Shown here piece after piece: positions 1 to 5,550 of a DNA stretch of 5,550 nucleotides. The DNA comes from Ekhidna sp. GTDB taxonomy: Bacteria; Bacteroidota; Bacteroidia; Cytophagales; Cyclobacteriaceae. Within the stretch, counting starts at the first letter, position 1; each line of letters opens with the position of its first letter. The position numbers and the translations under genes are program-made. The stretch is taken from contig JAPPDO010000291.1 in NCBI GenBank assembly GCA_028821635.1, positions 764 to 6,313 of the forward strand, in the 5' to 3' direction. The notes beneath the pieces are model-generated. The model saw nothing but the letters and a program-made list of their open reading frames with translations. It had not been told where the DNA came from and did no database searches.

Positions 1-1
1 T

Positions 2-994
2 ATTTTTATTTTGGCAATCGGGAGCACGTTGATGTCGACGTTTATCGTTGGCTTTTTGGTATTTTATATTTTCCCATTAATCACAGGGATTCAGATAGCT
101 TTAGTTTATTGCCTGCTTTTTGGTGCCCTCATTTCTCCTACGGATCCTATCGCTGTTCTGGCTTTGGTAAAGAAAGCCGGCCTTTCTAAGAAACTGGAGA
201 TCAAGATTGCCGGTGAGTCGCTATTCAATGACGGAGTCGGAGTAGTTGTTTTCCTAACGATATTATCAATTGCGAGAGCACAAGCCGGCATACACGATCC
301 CGAAGGACATGGTTCTGCAGAGATAACTGCGGGAAGCGTAGCATTACTTTTTGGGAAAGAGGTGATCGGGGGGCTTGGACTTGGGGCATTGTTTGGTTTT
401 GCGGGATTTAAACTACTGGATTTCATTGACAATGATCACGTTGAACTGGAAGTCCTGGTCACACTGACATTGGTGATGGTGGGAGGCAGATTAGCAGAAA
501 TGCTTCATGTTTCAGCCCCACTGGCAATGGTTGTGATGGGGCTTTTTATCGGAAATGAAGGCCGGGATGAGCGGTTGGCGCATGCTACCGGTGAATATGT
601 TTTTAAATTCTGGCATCTTTTGGACGAAGCACTGAATGCAATTCTATTCATTCTGATTGGTCTGGAGATCATGATAATTGCGGATTCTTTCACTACGAAT
701 AATCTTATCATCGGCGGCATTGGAATTGCCATTGTATTAACGGCAAGATTTATCGGAGTAAGTATTCCGGTCAGCATTCTCTCAATATTCAGAACCTTTG
801 AGCCCAAAACCATTCGGATACTTACCTGGGGCGGTCTGAGAGGCGGTATTTCGGTAGCATTGGCACTCTCGCTTTCAAATTTTACGTGGATAGACGCAAT
901 GGTAAAAGAAACCATATTATTTACCACCTATTGTGTGGTAGTCTTTTCAATTTTGGTTCAAGGCCTAACTATTGGTGCTTTATTGAAAAAATAG
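2..994 (+). CDS. CPA1-family (NhaP-type) sodium/proton antiporter, 5' end missing
   Basis: This is the C-terminal 330 residues of an inner-membrane cation/proton antiporter that exchanges Na+ (or K+) for H+ in pH and salt homeostasis. The frame is open to the left edge, so the start lies outside the window; the first in-frame TTG at 11 is internal. Sequence evidence: the motif SPTDPIAVL at about nt 134-160 and GESLFNDG at 212-235, whose Asn-Asp pair (227-232) is the conserved ion-binding ND site of CPA1 exchangers. The late motif WGGLRGGISVALALSL, from about nt 826, is typical of NhaP/NHE proteins. Hydrophobic segments alternate throughout. Family members are usually a little over 400 residues, so roughly 80-90 residues are missing. 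The reading frame is intact to its TAG stop. Whether it prefers Na+, K+ or Ca2+ cannot be read from the sequence. Confidence 0.95.
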   Translation: MFILAIGSTLMSTFIVGFLVFYIFPLITGIQIALVYCLLFGALISPTDPIAVLALVKKAGLSKKLEIKIAGESLFNDGVGVVVFLTILSIARAQAGIHDPEGHGSAEITAGSVALLFGKEVIGGLGLGALFGFAGFKLLDFIDNDHVELEVLVTLTLVMVGGRLAEMLHVSAPLAMVVMGLFIGNEGRDERLAHATGEYVFKFWHLLDEALNAILFILIGLEIMIIADSFTTNNLIIGGIGIAIVLTARFIGVSIPVSILSIFRTFEPKTIRILTWGGLRGGISVALALSLSNFTWIDAMVKETILFTTYCVVVFSILVQGLTIGALLKK

Positions 995-1016
995 TTTAAA
1001 GATTTTTCTAAATTTG
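983..1016 (+). promoter_or_regulatory. candidate Bacteroidota-type promoter for the GPP34 gene
   Basis: TAAATTTG at 1009-1016 matches the Bacteroidota -7 element TAnnTTTG. A TTG at 983-985 lies 23 bases upstream, at the long end of the accepted spacing, and falls in the last codons of the antiporter gene. A transcript starting near 1022 would have a leader of about 105 bases. The -7 element overlaps a perfect inverted repeat (1010-1025). This is motif matching only; the gene could also be co-transcribed with the antiporter. Confidence 0.35.
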
Positions 1017-1025
1017 AGCAAATTT
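1010..1025. repeat. perfect inverted repeat AAATTTG-AG-CAAATTT
   Basis: Two 7-base arms (1010-1016 and 1019-1025) are separated by AG. The repeat sits 15 bases after the antiporter stop and overlaps the candidate -7 element. It could be an operator for a dimeric repressor or a weak AT-rich hairpin; the stem is too AT-rich to be a convincing intrinsic terminator. Chance is also possible in AT-rich intergenic DNA. Confidence 0.4.
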
Positions 1026-1127
1026 TGTAGTTCACGCAAACTGAAGATTTTCAATTGATCATAACATGATTCATCAGAATTTTAAAAAGCTCATTGCAAA
1101 CCAAAAATCAAAATAAATTAACATAAA

Positions 1128-1754
1128 ATGAAACTAAGTATTGCAGAAGGATACTATCTAATTGCGTTAGACGATGAGGAGGGGAGGATACTGGCAGCCG
1201 CTGAGAAGACGGTGGTTCCCAGCGTGGTCTCGGCATGTATTCTTGAACTGTATTTGTTAAAGAAAATATCACTGGACGAAGGAATCATAAGAGTTCTTGA
1301 TACTACCGGGACAGGCAATAGAATCCTTGACAACATTTTAAAAAAGCTGCAAAGTGGCGTTCAAATCGTTGATCAGGTAAAATCTTTATCCAGTAAGTTT
1401 AAAGATATTCAGGTAGATCTGAATGCCATGCTTACGCAGCGCGGCATATTAAAAAAAGAAGAGACCAAACTTCTTTGGATACCACTTTCCGAGAGAATGG
1501 AAAATGCCAACTATGCCTTCGAAGAGAACATCAGAAATGCACTAAAGGCCATTGTGTTCAAAAGTGCAAAACCTTCTGCTGCATTAACTGTTCTTTTTTG
1601 TTTAATTGATTACACCAATATTCTTGAAGAAGTTTTTAGAGAACGTGATGAGTTAATTGATGCCGAAAAAGTTGGGAAGGAAATCATTGAAAAGTCCGGC
1701 GTGAGTGATGCACTTGCCATTTCTCTTTATAGTTTAAAAAGATTTTTTGGATAG
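1128..1754 (+). CDS. GPP34 (GOLPH3-like) family protein
   Basis: This 208-residue, mostly helical protein has no signal peptide or membrane segment and is presumably cytoplasmic or peripherally membrane-bound. It aligns by eye along its whole length with the GPP34 family (Golgi phosphoprotein 3 / Vps74). The opening LSIAEGYYLIALDDEEGR corresponds to the family's E..LL.L.D.EG block. The family's IEL.LRGRI block is CILELYLLKKISLD (residues 37-50). TGTGNRILDNILK (61-72) matches the PTGD..LDE.LK block. LTQRGILKKEE (102-112) matches the LV.KGVL..E block. In eukaryotes the family binds PI4P and retains Golgi enzymes; the role of the bacterial members is unknown. By alignment from memory, the GOLPH3 PI4P-contact residues W81 and R90 fall at A25 and V34, so PI4P binding is not expected. 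The ATG at 1128 has an A-rich upstream region and no Shine-Dalgarno site, as is common in this phylum. Confidence 0.85.
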   Translation: MKLSIAEGYYLIALDDEEGRILAAAEKTVVPSVVSACILELYLLKKISLDEGIIRVLDTTGTGNRILDNILKKLQSGVQIVDQVKSLSSKFKDIQVDLNAMLTQRGILKKEETKLLWIPLSERMENANYAFEENIRNALKAIVFKSAKPSAALTVLFCLIDYTNILEEVFRERDELIDAEKVGKEIIEKSGVSDALAISLYSLKRFFG

Positions 1755-1770
1755 CGGGGGTAATCCTGCT
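1753..1770. terminator. weak hairpin between convergent genes, possible terminator
   Basis: The 19-base gap between the convergent stops contains AGCGGG (1753-1758), a GGTAAT loop and CCTGCT (1765-1770), which form a 6-pair stem with one G-U wobble. On the plus strand a T run (TATTTTT) begins seven bases downstream, inside the end of the facing gene; on the minus strand no T run follows. The stem is short and the T tract is displaced, so this is only a candidate. Confidence 0.25.
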
Positions 1771-1773
1771 CAA

Positions 1774-2205
1774 CTATTTTTCTGTTTTGTCCTCATTTAT
1801 CAGAATTTCTTGCTCAAGTGCTTTAAGTTCAGTGATCTTGCTAAGTAAAAAATCATTGAAAGCATCGTCAAATTGTGCTTGTGCATCTTTCTCGGAAAGA
1901 TCATACATTCGGGCATAAATTTTATTTTGAAATTGCTGCATCGCTCTCAGGTAAGACATAATGGAGTCTTGTCTTTCCATTAATTTATTTGCACGGAAGG
2001 CCATGAAGCCGAATCCCTCATGAGGATTGTTATTGTCCCGTTCCATCATAAGGTATTCGACACCATCAACCGTTACTTTGGTAAAATGCGAATAGTCAAA
2101 ATTATCCTGAACAGGTCTTGGGCGGAACTCTTCGCCCTCATTAATATCTTTATTCTTACAAGAAATTAAACCGAAGATCATTATCAGAAGGCTTAGATAT
2201 CTCAT
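1774..2205 (-). CDS. small lipoprotein of unknown function, coupled to the K+ channel gene
   Basis: This 143-residue protein starts with a short type II signal peptide: MRYLSLLIMIFG, then the lipobox LISC with the modified cysteine at 16. The mature part is about 128 residues. It is acidic just after the anchor, has a short segment rich in aromatic residues and beta-type pattern (about 35-65), and then a long, probably helical charged stretch (about 70-138). I recognise no named domain. The start ATG overlaps the stop of the upstream channel gene as ATGA. A strong AAAGGAG lies eight bases upstream, inside the channel's last codons, so the two are almost certainly translated from one mRNA. The lipoprotein would sit in the periplasm or outer membrane. 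An accessory role for the channel is an inference from coupling only. The gene ends 19 bases from the facing GPP34 stop. Confidence 0.85.
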   Translation of the reverse strand: MRYLSLLIMIFGLISCKNKDINEGEEFRPRPVQDNFDYSHFTKVTVDGVEYLMMERDNNNPHEGFGFMAFRANKLMERQDSIMSYLRAMQQFQNKIYARMYDLSEKDAQAQFDDAFNDFLLSKITELKALEQEILINEDKTEK

Positions 2206-3290
2206 CGTCTTTTCTCCTTTAATGCCCCCTCTTCGACCCCAAACGTTTTTTTAAGCAACTTGTATGCCTTCCCGTTTAGTATGATGATCAAATAATCACC
2301 AACGTTGATTTTGAAATCACCAATCGGATTTTTGATCAACTTTTTCTGTCCGTATTTATCTCTTTTAGTAATCCCTATCAATACGGAATTGTACCTTTTT
2401 TTTAGGTCAAAGAATACTTCATGATAAGCTTTCCCATGGTAAGGATTAGCTGAAGTGACAAGCAGCTGCTTAATGTCATGGTCACTGTCTGACTTAGCGT
2501 ATGATAGAATTGACTCACTGTAACTCGCAACATCGGGCTCGAACATATAAGAGGCCAGAAGTTTTGAAGAAATCTCCTTCGTTGAGATGGTGTTGCTGAC
2601 TCCGGCAGAGAGGAATGCGTTTTTTAAATCACCATTCTCCAGCATCACAACAAATTCTGTGTTGGGGAATATCTTCTTCAAGTTCAAAACATAGACAAGC
2701 TTTTCCGTATCATTATCCATATTAATGAATGTGATCGCAGCATGTTCAATGTTAGACTTTCTGATAAGTTCGTAATTATTATAATCACAAAAGAGAATAA
2801 AAACATTCTTATGGTGATATTTTTCTTGTATTAATTCTACATTCTCCTTTCTGTTAGTCACAATAGCAACTTTACGACCAACACCTACTAACTGGTCCAC
2901 CACGTGCCAGCCAAATTCATTCCATCCTATTATCACCGTGTGACCGCTAAAATTGGTGCCCGAGTATCCGTGTTTCTTGTTCTCCCGAATTGTTGTCATA
3001 AGCGTAGTAAGTTGTCCAATTAATAACCCGAAGATAAAAATACTAGTCAGCATTAATATGTAGCCGATTATTCTCCCATAAATCGTGCCCGGAAAAAGAT
3101 CGCCGTACCCTACAGTTGTCAGTGTAGCCAAAGAGTACCAGATGGCATTTGAATAATTTGTGAGGTTAGACTGAGAGCTGTCTTGCTCTACATAAACCAA
3201 TATCCAAACCAAAAGAGCGTAGACACCCAATACTCCTATTATAATCAGAAAAATTCGAAGGCTAGCGTTTTTTTTTAGTTTAGACGACAT
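2202..3290 (-). CDS. two-helix potassium channel with RCK (TrkA-N/TrkA-C) domains
   Basis: This is an inner-membrane K+ channel subunit of 362 residues from the ATG at 3290. Order of parts: first membrane helix (about 11-34), a pore helix, the selectivity filter TTVGYGD (58-64), a second membrane helix (about 73-97), then a cytoplasmic RCK N domain. That domain opens at HTVIIGWNEFGWHVV (about 117-131), a Rossmann-type strand and turn in which GWNEFG replaces the classical GxGxxG, as in MthK-type channels. The RCK C (TrkA-C) part covers about 285-350 and contains LIGITKRD and INVGDYLIII. The layout is MthK-like, so gating by a cytoplasmic ligand (Ca2+, nucleotide) is expected, but the ligand cannot be told. 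A TTG at 3323 would add 11 residues. I prefer the ATG because a -7-like TATATTTG lies inside that extension and the extra residues look like leader sequence. Its stop overlaps the following lipoprotein start. Confidence 0.93.
   Translation of the reverse strand: MSSKLKKNASLRIFLIIIGVLGVYALLVWILVYVEQDSSQSNLTNYSNAIWYSLATLTTVGYGDLFPGTIYGRIIGYILMLTSIFIFGLLIGQLTTLMTTIRENKKHGYSGTNFSGHTVIIGWNEFGWHVVDQLVGVGRKVAIVTNRKENVELIQEKYHHKNVFILFCDYNNYELIRKSNIEHAAITFINMDNDTEKLVYVLNLKKIFPNTEFVVMLENGDLKNAFLSAGVSNTISTKEISSKLLASYMFEPDVASYSESILSYAKSDSDHDIKQLLVTSANPYHGKAYHEVFFDLKKRYNSVLIGITKRDKYGQKKLIKNPIGDFKINVGDYLIIILNGKAYKLLKKTFGVEEGALKEKRR
2214..2220 (-). promoter_or_regulatory. ribosome binding site AAAGGAG of the small lipoprotein
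   Basis: On the minus strand AAAGGAG precedes the ATG at 2205 by eight bases and lies within the terminal Lys-Glu-Lys codons of the channel gene. It fixes the lipoprotein start. It is the strongest Shine-Dalgarno site paired with a start codon in this window. Confidence 0.75.
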
Positions 3291-3305
3291 AGATGGGACA
3301 AAATC

Positions 3306-3313
3306 CAAATATA
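3306..3313 (-). promoter_or_regulatory. candidate -7 element (TATATTTG) of the K+ channel operon
   Basis: Read on the minus strand, TATATTTG fits TAnnTTTG and lies about 15 bases upstream of the ATG at 3290, giving a very short leader. No good TTTG/TTG is found at the expected 17-23 bases further upstream, so the promoter is incomplete by consensus. If it is real, translation must start at the ATG and not at the TTG at 3323. Confidence 0.3.
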
Positions 3314-3384
3314 CTGTATTCAACGATTATGTAATTATTCCCAGTCTTGAGAGGCAGTATTGGTTAAGTGGTTTAGGAGCGTTT

Positions 3385-3415
3385 TTTGTGGAAAAGTCAG
3401 GTTTTTTTATTTTTG
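3385..3415 (+). promoter_or_regulatory. consensus Bacteroidota promoter of the VWA-lipoprotein operon
   Basis: TTTG at 3385-3388, a 19-base spacer and TATTTTTG at 3408-3415 match the Bacteroidota primary sigma consensus TTTG-N17-23-TAnnTTTG without mismatch. Transcription would start near 3420, leaving a leader of about 60 bases before the ATG at 3482. The region is T-rich, which raises the chance of accidental matches, but both elements and the spacing fit. Confidence 0.6.
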
Positions 3416-3473
3416 GGTATTCTTCAAAAGTTTGCTTAAGATAAAGCACAATTTTAAAAAGTTTAATTAATAG

Positions 3474-3479
3474 AAAGGA
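3474..3479 (+). promoter_or_regulatory. AAAGGA, possible ribosome binding site close to the ATG at 3482
   Basis: AAAGGA ends two bases before the ATG at 3482, closer than the usual 5-9 bases. A competing GAGAGG (3539-3544) lies about three bases before the in-frame ATG at 3548. Neither spacing is ideal, so ribosome sites alone do not settle the start of this gene. Confidence 0.4.
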
Positions 3480-3481
3480 AC

Positions 3482-5053
3482 ATGAACCCAACAAGAACAG
3501 CCTTGATCGAAAAACGGCACCCTAAAGAGAAATTGCTGAGAGGTACGATGCAGCCATCCCAGTCGGGAAATTACTATAGAAAAGGTGTTATTTTCTTTTT
3601 ACTAATACTGTCTTCAATAGGTTGTACCTCTGATTTTCAATCATTTAATGAGATGGCTATGAAGTTAGCTAAAGATGACAACCGCATTGATAAGGATGAA
3701 TTTGAGCAATTACTACAAGATATTTCTAACTCAGAAGGGAGACGCTTTTCTCAGTTTAAAGACGAAGATGGAATAATTAATAATGCAAAGGTCTTTTCCT
3801 ACCTGTTTAAATATTATTCTGCGAAAAATCTAAATATTACGAAAGATGATATTTGGCAACCTAAATCTTCAAGTCAGCCAACAGCATTCAACATTAACGT
3901 CTATCTCGAGAATTCTGCAAGCATGGATGGGTATGTTACAGGTGTTACGGATTTTGAAGCTGCGATATACAACTTATTAGGGGATTTTAAGATTAGTCAA
4001 ATTTGCGACAGCTTGAACTTAAATTATATCAACAATAGCATACCTTACTCGAAAAGAAATGCCTTACCTGCCGATATTCAGGACTTTATTGAAAAGTTGG
4101 AACCATCAACTTTTAGACAAAGAGGTGGAGATAGGAGTGTTTCAGATCTTAAAAATGTAGTTAATACAGTACTCAGTACTGTAAATGACAAAAATGCAGC
4201 GGTACTTATTTCTGATTTTGTCTTTAGTCCCGGTTCAGGTGTAGATGCCCAAGACTATTTGAATAATCAAGGAGTTGGAATAAAAATTGATTTTGCGGAA
4301 AAAATAAAGATGTTTGATTTAGCTGCGGTGGTCATTCAACTAATATCGAATTTTGATGGATTATACTACAATAAAACAAATAAACCAATTCGTTTTAAAG
4401 GGGAGAGACCTTATTACGTTTGGATTTTGGGAAGTAATCAGCAAATTCGTTCGATTTTGGAAAAAAAAATACTGAATAATATTAAAGGAGGTTATTTAAA
4501 TAGATTTATTTTGCAATCAACAGGAGAAATCAGTGAGCTAAATTACAAAATACTTTCAAATCCTAAGATTGGAGAATTTAGTAGATATGAATTAAAAAAA
4601 CAGATACTTACCGATGCTTCTGTATCAAAAAACAATCAAAACAAGGGCTTATTTGGATTCAGTATTGCTGTTGATTTCGGTAAAAATATACACGATGATA
4701 ACTATTTCTTAGATCCAACTAATTATGTCTTGAGTAATCCAAATTATGAGCTTGAGGTTGATCCTATCTTAAATAAGAGTGACTTATCACTTTCGGGATT
4801 TACTCATTTAATGAAATTAAAGACTAGCAGCTTAAGAAGTGAAGCATTGGAAATCAAAGTAGTGGGTAGAATACCAGACTGGGTTGATGCCTCATCTTCA
4901 ATAGATGACTCTAATATTTTGAATGAAAGATCGGAACAGCAAAAGACTTTTGGACTGGAATATTTGATAGAGGGCGTGAGTGATGCTTTTTATCCAAAGT
5001 CAAGTTCTAATGTGATCAGCACATTCACAGTAACGATAAAAAAGAAAAAGTAA
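3482..5053 (+). CDS. lipoprotein with a divergent VWA-like domain, function unknown
   Basis: This protein of up to 523 residues carries a lipoprotein signal: Arg-Lys at 33-34, a hydrophobic stretch and the lipobox SIGC with C48. From the first ATG the region before the hydrophobic core is unusually long (34 residues). The in-frame ATG at 3548 (M23) gives a normal 12-residue one and may be the true start. After the anchor come helical segments with two EF-hand-like loops (about 62-74 and 92-104; the first contains NRIDKDEF, the second KDEDGIIN). These also resemble TerB-like acidic repeats. Residues 136-250 look like a VWA fold: NINVYLENSASMDGYV (137-152) at the metal-site DxSxS position, SVSDL (219-223) at the second position, and VLISDFVFSPG (241-251) supplying the distal Asp. 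The C-terminal half (about 300-523) is unrecognised and beta-rich in appearance, ending in KKKK. It is the first gene of an operon with the membrane protein at 5060. I know no assigned function. Confidence 0.9.
   Translation: MNPTRTALIEKRHPKEKLLRGTMQPSQSGNYYRKGVIFFLLILSSIGCTSDFQSFNEMAMKLAKDDNRIDKDEFEQLLQDISNSEGRRFSQFKDEDGIINNAKVFSYLFKYYSAKNLNITKDDIWQPKSSSQPTAFNINVYLENSASMDGYVTGVTDFEAAIYNLLGDFKISQICDSLNLNYINNSIPYSKRNALPADIQDFIEKLEPSTFRQRGGDRSVSDLKNVVNTVLSTVNDKNAAVLISDFVFSPGSGVDAQDYLNNQGVGIKIDFAEKIKMFDLAAVVIQLISNFDGLYYNKTNKPIRFKGERPYYVWILGSNQQIRSILEKKILNNIKGGYLNRFILQSTGEISELNYKILSNPKIGEFSRYELKKQILTDASVSKNNQNKGLFGFSIAVDFGKNIHDDNYFLDPTNYVLSNPNYELEVDPILNKSDLSLSGFTHLMKLKTSSLRSEALEIKVVGRIPDWVDASSSIDDSNILNERSEQQKTFGLEYLIEGVSDAFYPKSSSNVISTFTVTIKKKK
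4165..4183. repeat. intragenic inverted repeat, arms TACAGTAC / GTACTGTA
   Basis: Two perfect 8-base arms (4165-4172, 4176-4183) flank TCA within the VWA-like region and encode the near-symmetric peptide NTVLSTVN. It could form a hairpin in mRNA or bind a dimeric protein, but it is not followed by a T run and lies well inside a gene, so it may be coincidental. Confidence 0.4.
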
Positions 5054-5059
5054 AATATT

Positions 5060-5518
5060 ATGGAAGAATTCTTCGCAGCCATATATGAATGGTTTGGTTT
5101 TCCACTCTATTCAACGGATATGGGTGACCATCTAAGAGGTTGGGACATTACCTGCACAGACTATATAGGTAACTCTTATTACATAATGATTGGATGGTCC
5201 ATGGTAGTGATCACTACTCTATTCTATGCAATACAATATCATATTATTGATAGCCCTTGGTTTAACAAAAAGCAACATTGGTGGCTAATATCGTTGTTAG
5301 TTGTTCTACTAAATTTTTTCGTTGCTTTTGGCATTCCATATAACTCGGTGCAAGCAGAAGATTACTGCAATGAATTAAATTTATCAGTTTTAGATTGTAT
5401 TGGATTCGGGTTTTCAAACGCACTCTGGAGTTTTGTTTTATTCATAATTATTACTTCTTTAAAATATCCAAGAAATTTTGGAAATAATAGCAGACATACA
5501 ACTTTTTGGAAACCTTAA
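5060..5518 (+). CDS. small three-helix membrane protein, partner of the VWA-like lipoprotein
   Basis: This 152-residue protein has no cleavable signal. Hydrophobic helices lie at about 40-60 (YYIMIGWSMVVITTLFYAI), 74-93 (WWLISLLVVLLNFFVAFGI) and 115-134 (LWSFVLFIIITSL). The loop between helices 1 and 2 has Lys-Lys and His, and the C-terminal tail has Lys, Arg and His. By the positive-inside rule both are cytoplasmic, which puts the 39-residue N-terminus and the loop 94-114 in the periplasm. All three cysteines (C32, C103, C113) fall in those periplasmic parts and could form a disulfide. It starts six bases after the lipoprotein stop, so co-transcription is nearly certain, and base composition is similarly low in G+C. 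I do not recognise the family. A periplasmic contact with the VWA-like lipoprotein is an inference from topology and operon position. Confidence 0.85.
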   Translation: MEEFFAAIYEWFGFPLYSTDMGDHLRGWDITCTDYIGNSYYIMIGWSMVVITTLFYAIQYHIIDSPWFNKKQHWWLISLLVVLLNFFVAFGIPYNSVQAEDYCNELNLSVLDCIGFGFSNALWSFVLFIIITSLKYPRNFGNNSRHTTFWKP

Positions 5519-5530
5519 AATAGAAAAAAT

Positions 5531-5550
5531 ATGGCAGCCCTCTTATACAC
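5531..5550 (+). CDS. start of a further operon gene, cut by the window end
   Basis: An ATG twelve bases after the preceding stop opens a frame reading MAALLYT before the sequence ends. The upstream bases (TAGAAAAAAT) are A-rich, like other starts here. Seven codons say nothing about function. The call rests on spacing and on no competing feature. Confidence 0.5.

Noticed and set aside
106..432. Open frame on the minus strand within the antiporter gene
   Set aside because: It is antisense to a strongly conserved transporter, its translation is Ser/Pro-rich with no recognisable motif, and it has no ribosome site; it is a shadow frame.
505..927. Second minus-strand open frame within the antiporter gene
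   Set aside because: Also antisense to conserved coding sequence, with low-complexity translation and no support.
1154..1336. 60-codon minus-strand frame inside the GPP34 gene
   Set aside because: Fully inside a recognised gene and without a promoter or ribosome site of its own.
3291..3481. Divergent intergenic region checked for a small gene, RNA gene or terminator
   Set aside because: No convincing short ORF, tRNA-like fold or stem with a T run was seen; only promoter-like elements could be supported.
4484..4492. AAAGGAGGT, a near-perfect Shine-Dalgarno sequence inside the VWA-like gene
   Set aside because: No ATG or GTG follows at a usable distance; it simply encodes Lys-Gly-Gly.
1..5550. 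CRISPR arrays, insertion sequences, attachment sites or tRNA genes
   Set aside because: No regularly spaced repeats, transposase-like frames, long terminal inverted repeats or tRNA cloverleaf were found on either strand.

Overview
The window looks like Bacteroidota chromosome. Promoter-like sites fit the Bacteroidota sigma consensus (TTTG, a 17-23 base spacer, TAnnTTTG). Most starts have A-rich upstream sequence instead of a strong Shine-Dalgarno site. There are two lipobox-type lipoproteins, and the protein families present fit this phylum. A finer placement (Cytophagales-like or flavobacterial) would be a guess.

Left part (1-3290) looks like ordinary chromosomal sequence of about 37-52% G+C in sampled lines. 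It holds, in order: the 3' part of a CPA1/NhaP-type sodium/proton antiporter (+), a complete bacterial GPP34 (GOLPH3-like) protein (+), and, facing it tail to tail, a minus-strand pair. The pair is a two-helix RCK potassium channel whose stop overlaps the start of a small lipoprotein by four bases (ATGA). Cation transport is thus represented by two genes, an antiporter and a K+ channel. The lipoprotein is translationally tied to the channel.

Right part (about 3385-5550) is an AT-rich block (23-33% G+C in sampled lines from 3601 on). It is read from a near-perfect Bacteroidota promoter and runs off the window. It encodes a lipoprotein with a divergent von Willebrand A (VWA)-like domain and an EF-hand/TerB-like helical N-terminus. 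Six bases later comes a three-helix membrane protein with three probably periplasmic cysteines. Twelve bases after that a further ORF starts at 5531. I do not recognise this operon as a named system. The periplasm-facing lipoprotein plus the small membrane protein suggest an envelope-associated complex, and the components beyond 5550 decide what it is. A sharp composition change at about 3570, inside the first coding region, suggests that this operon may have been joined to local DNA that now supplies its start codon.
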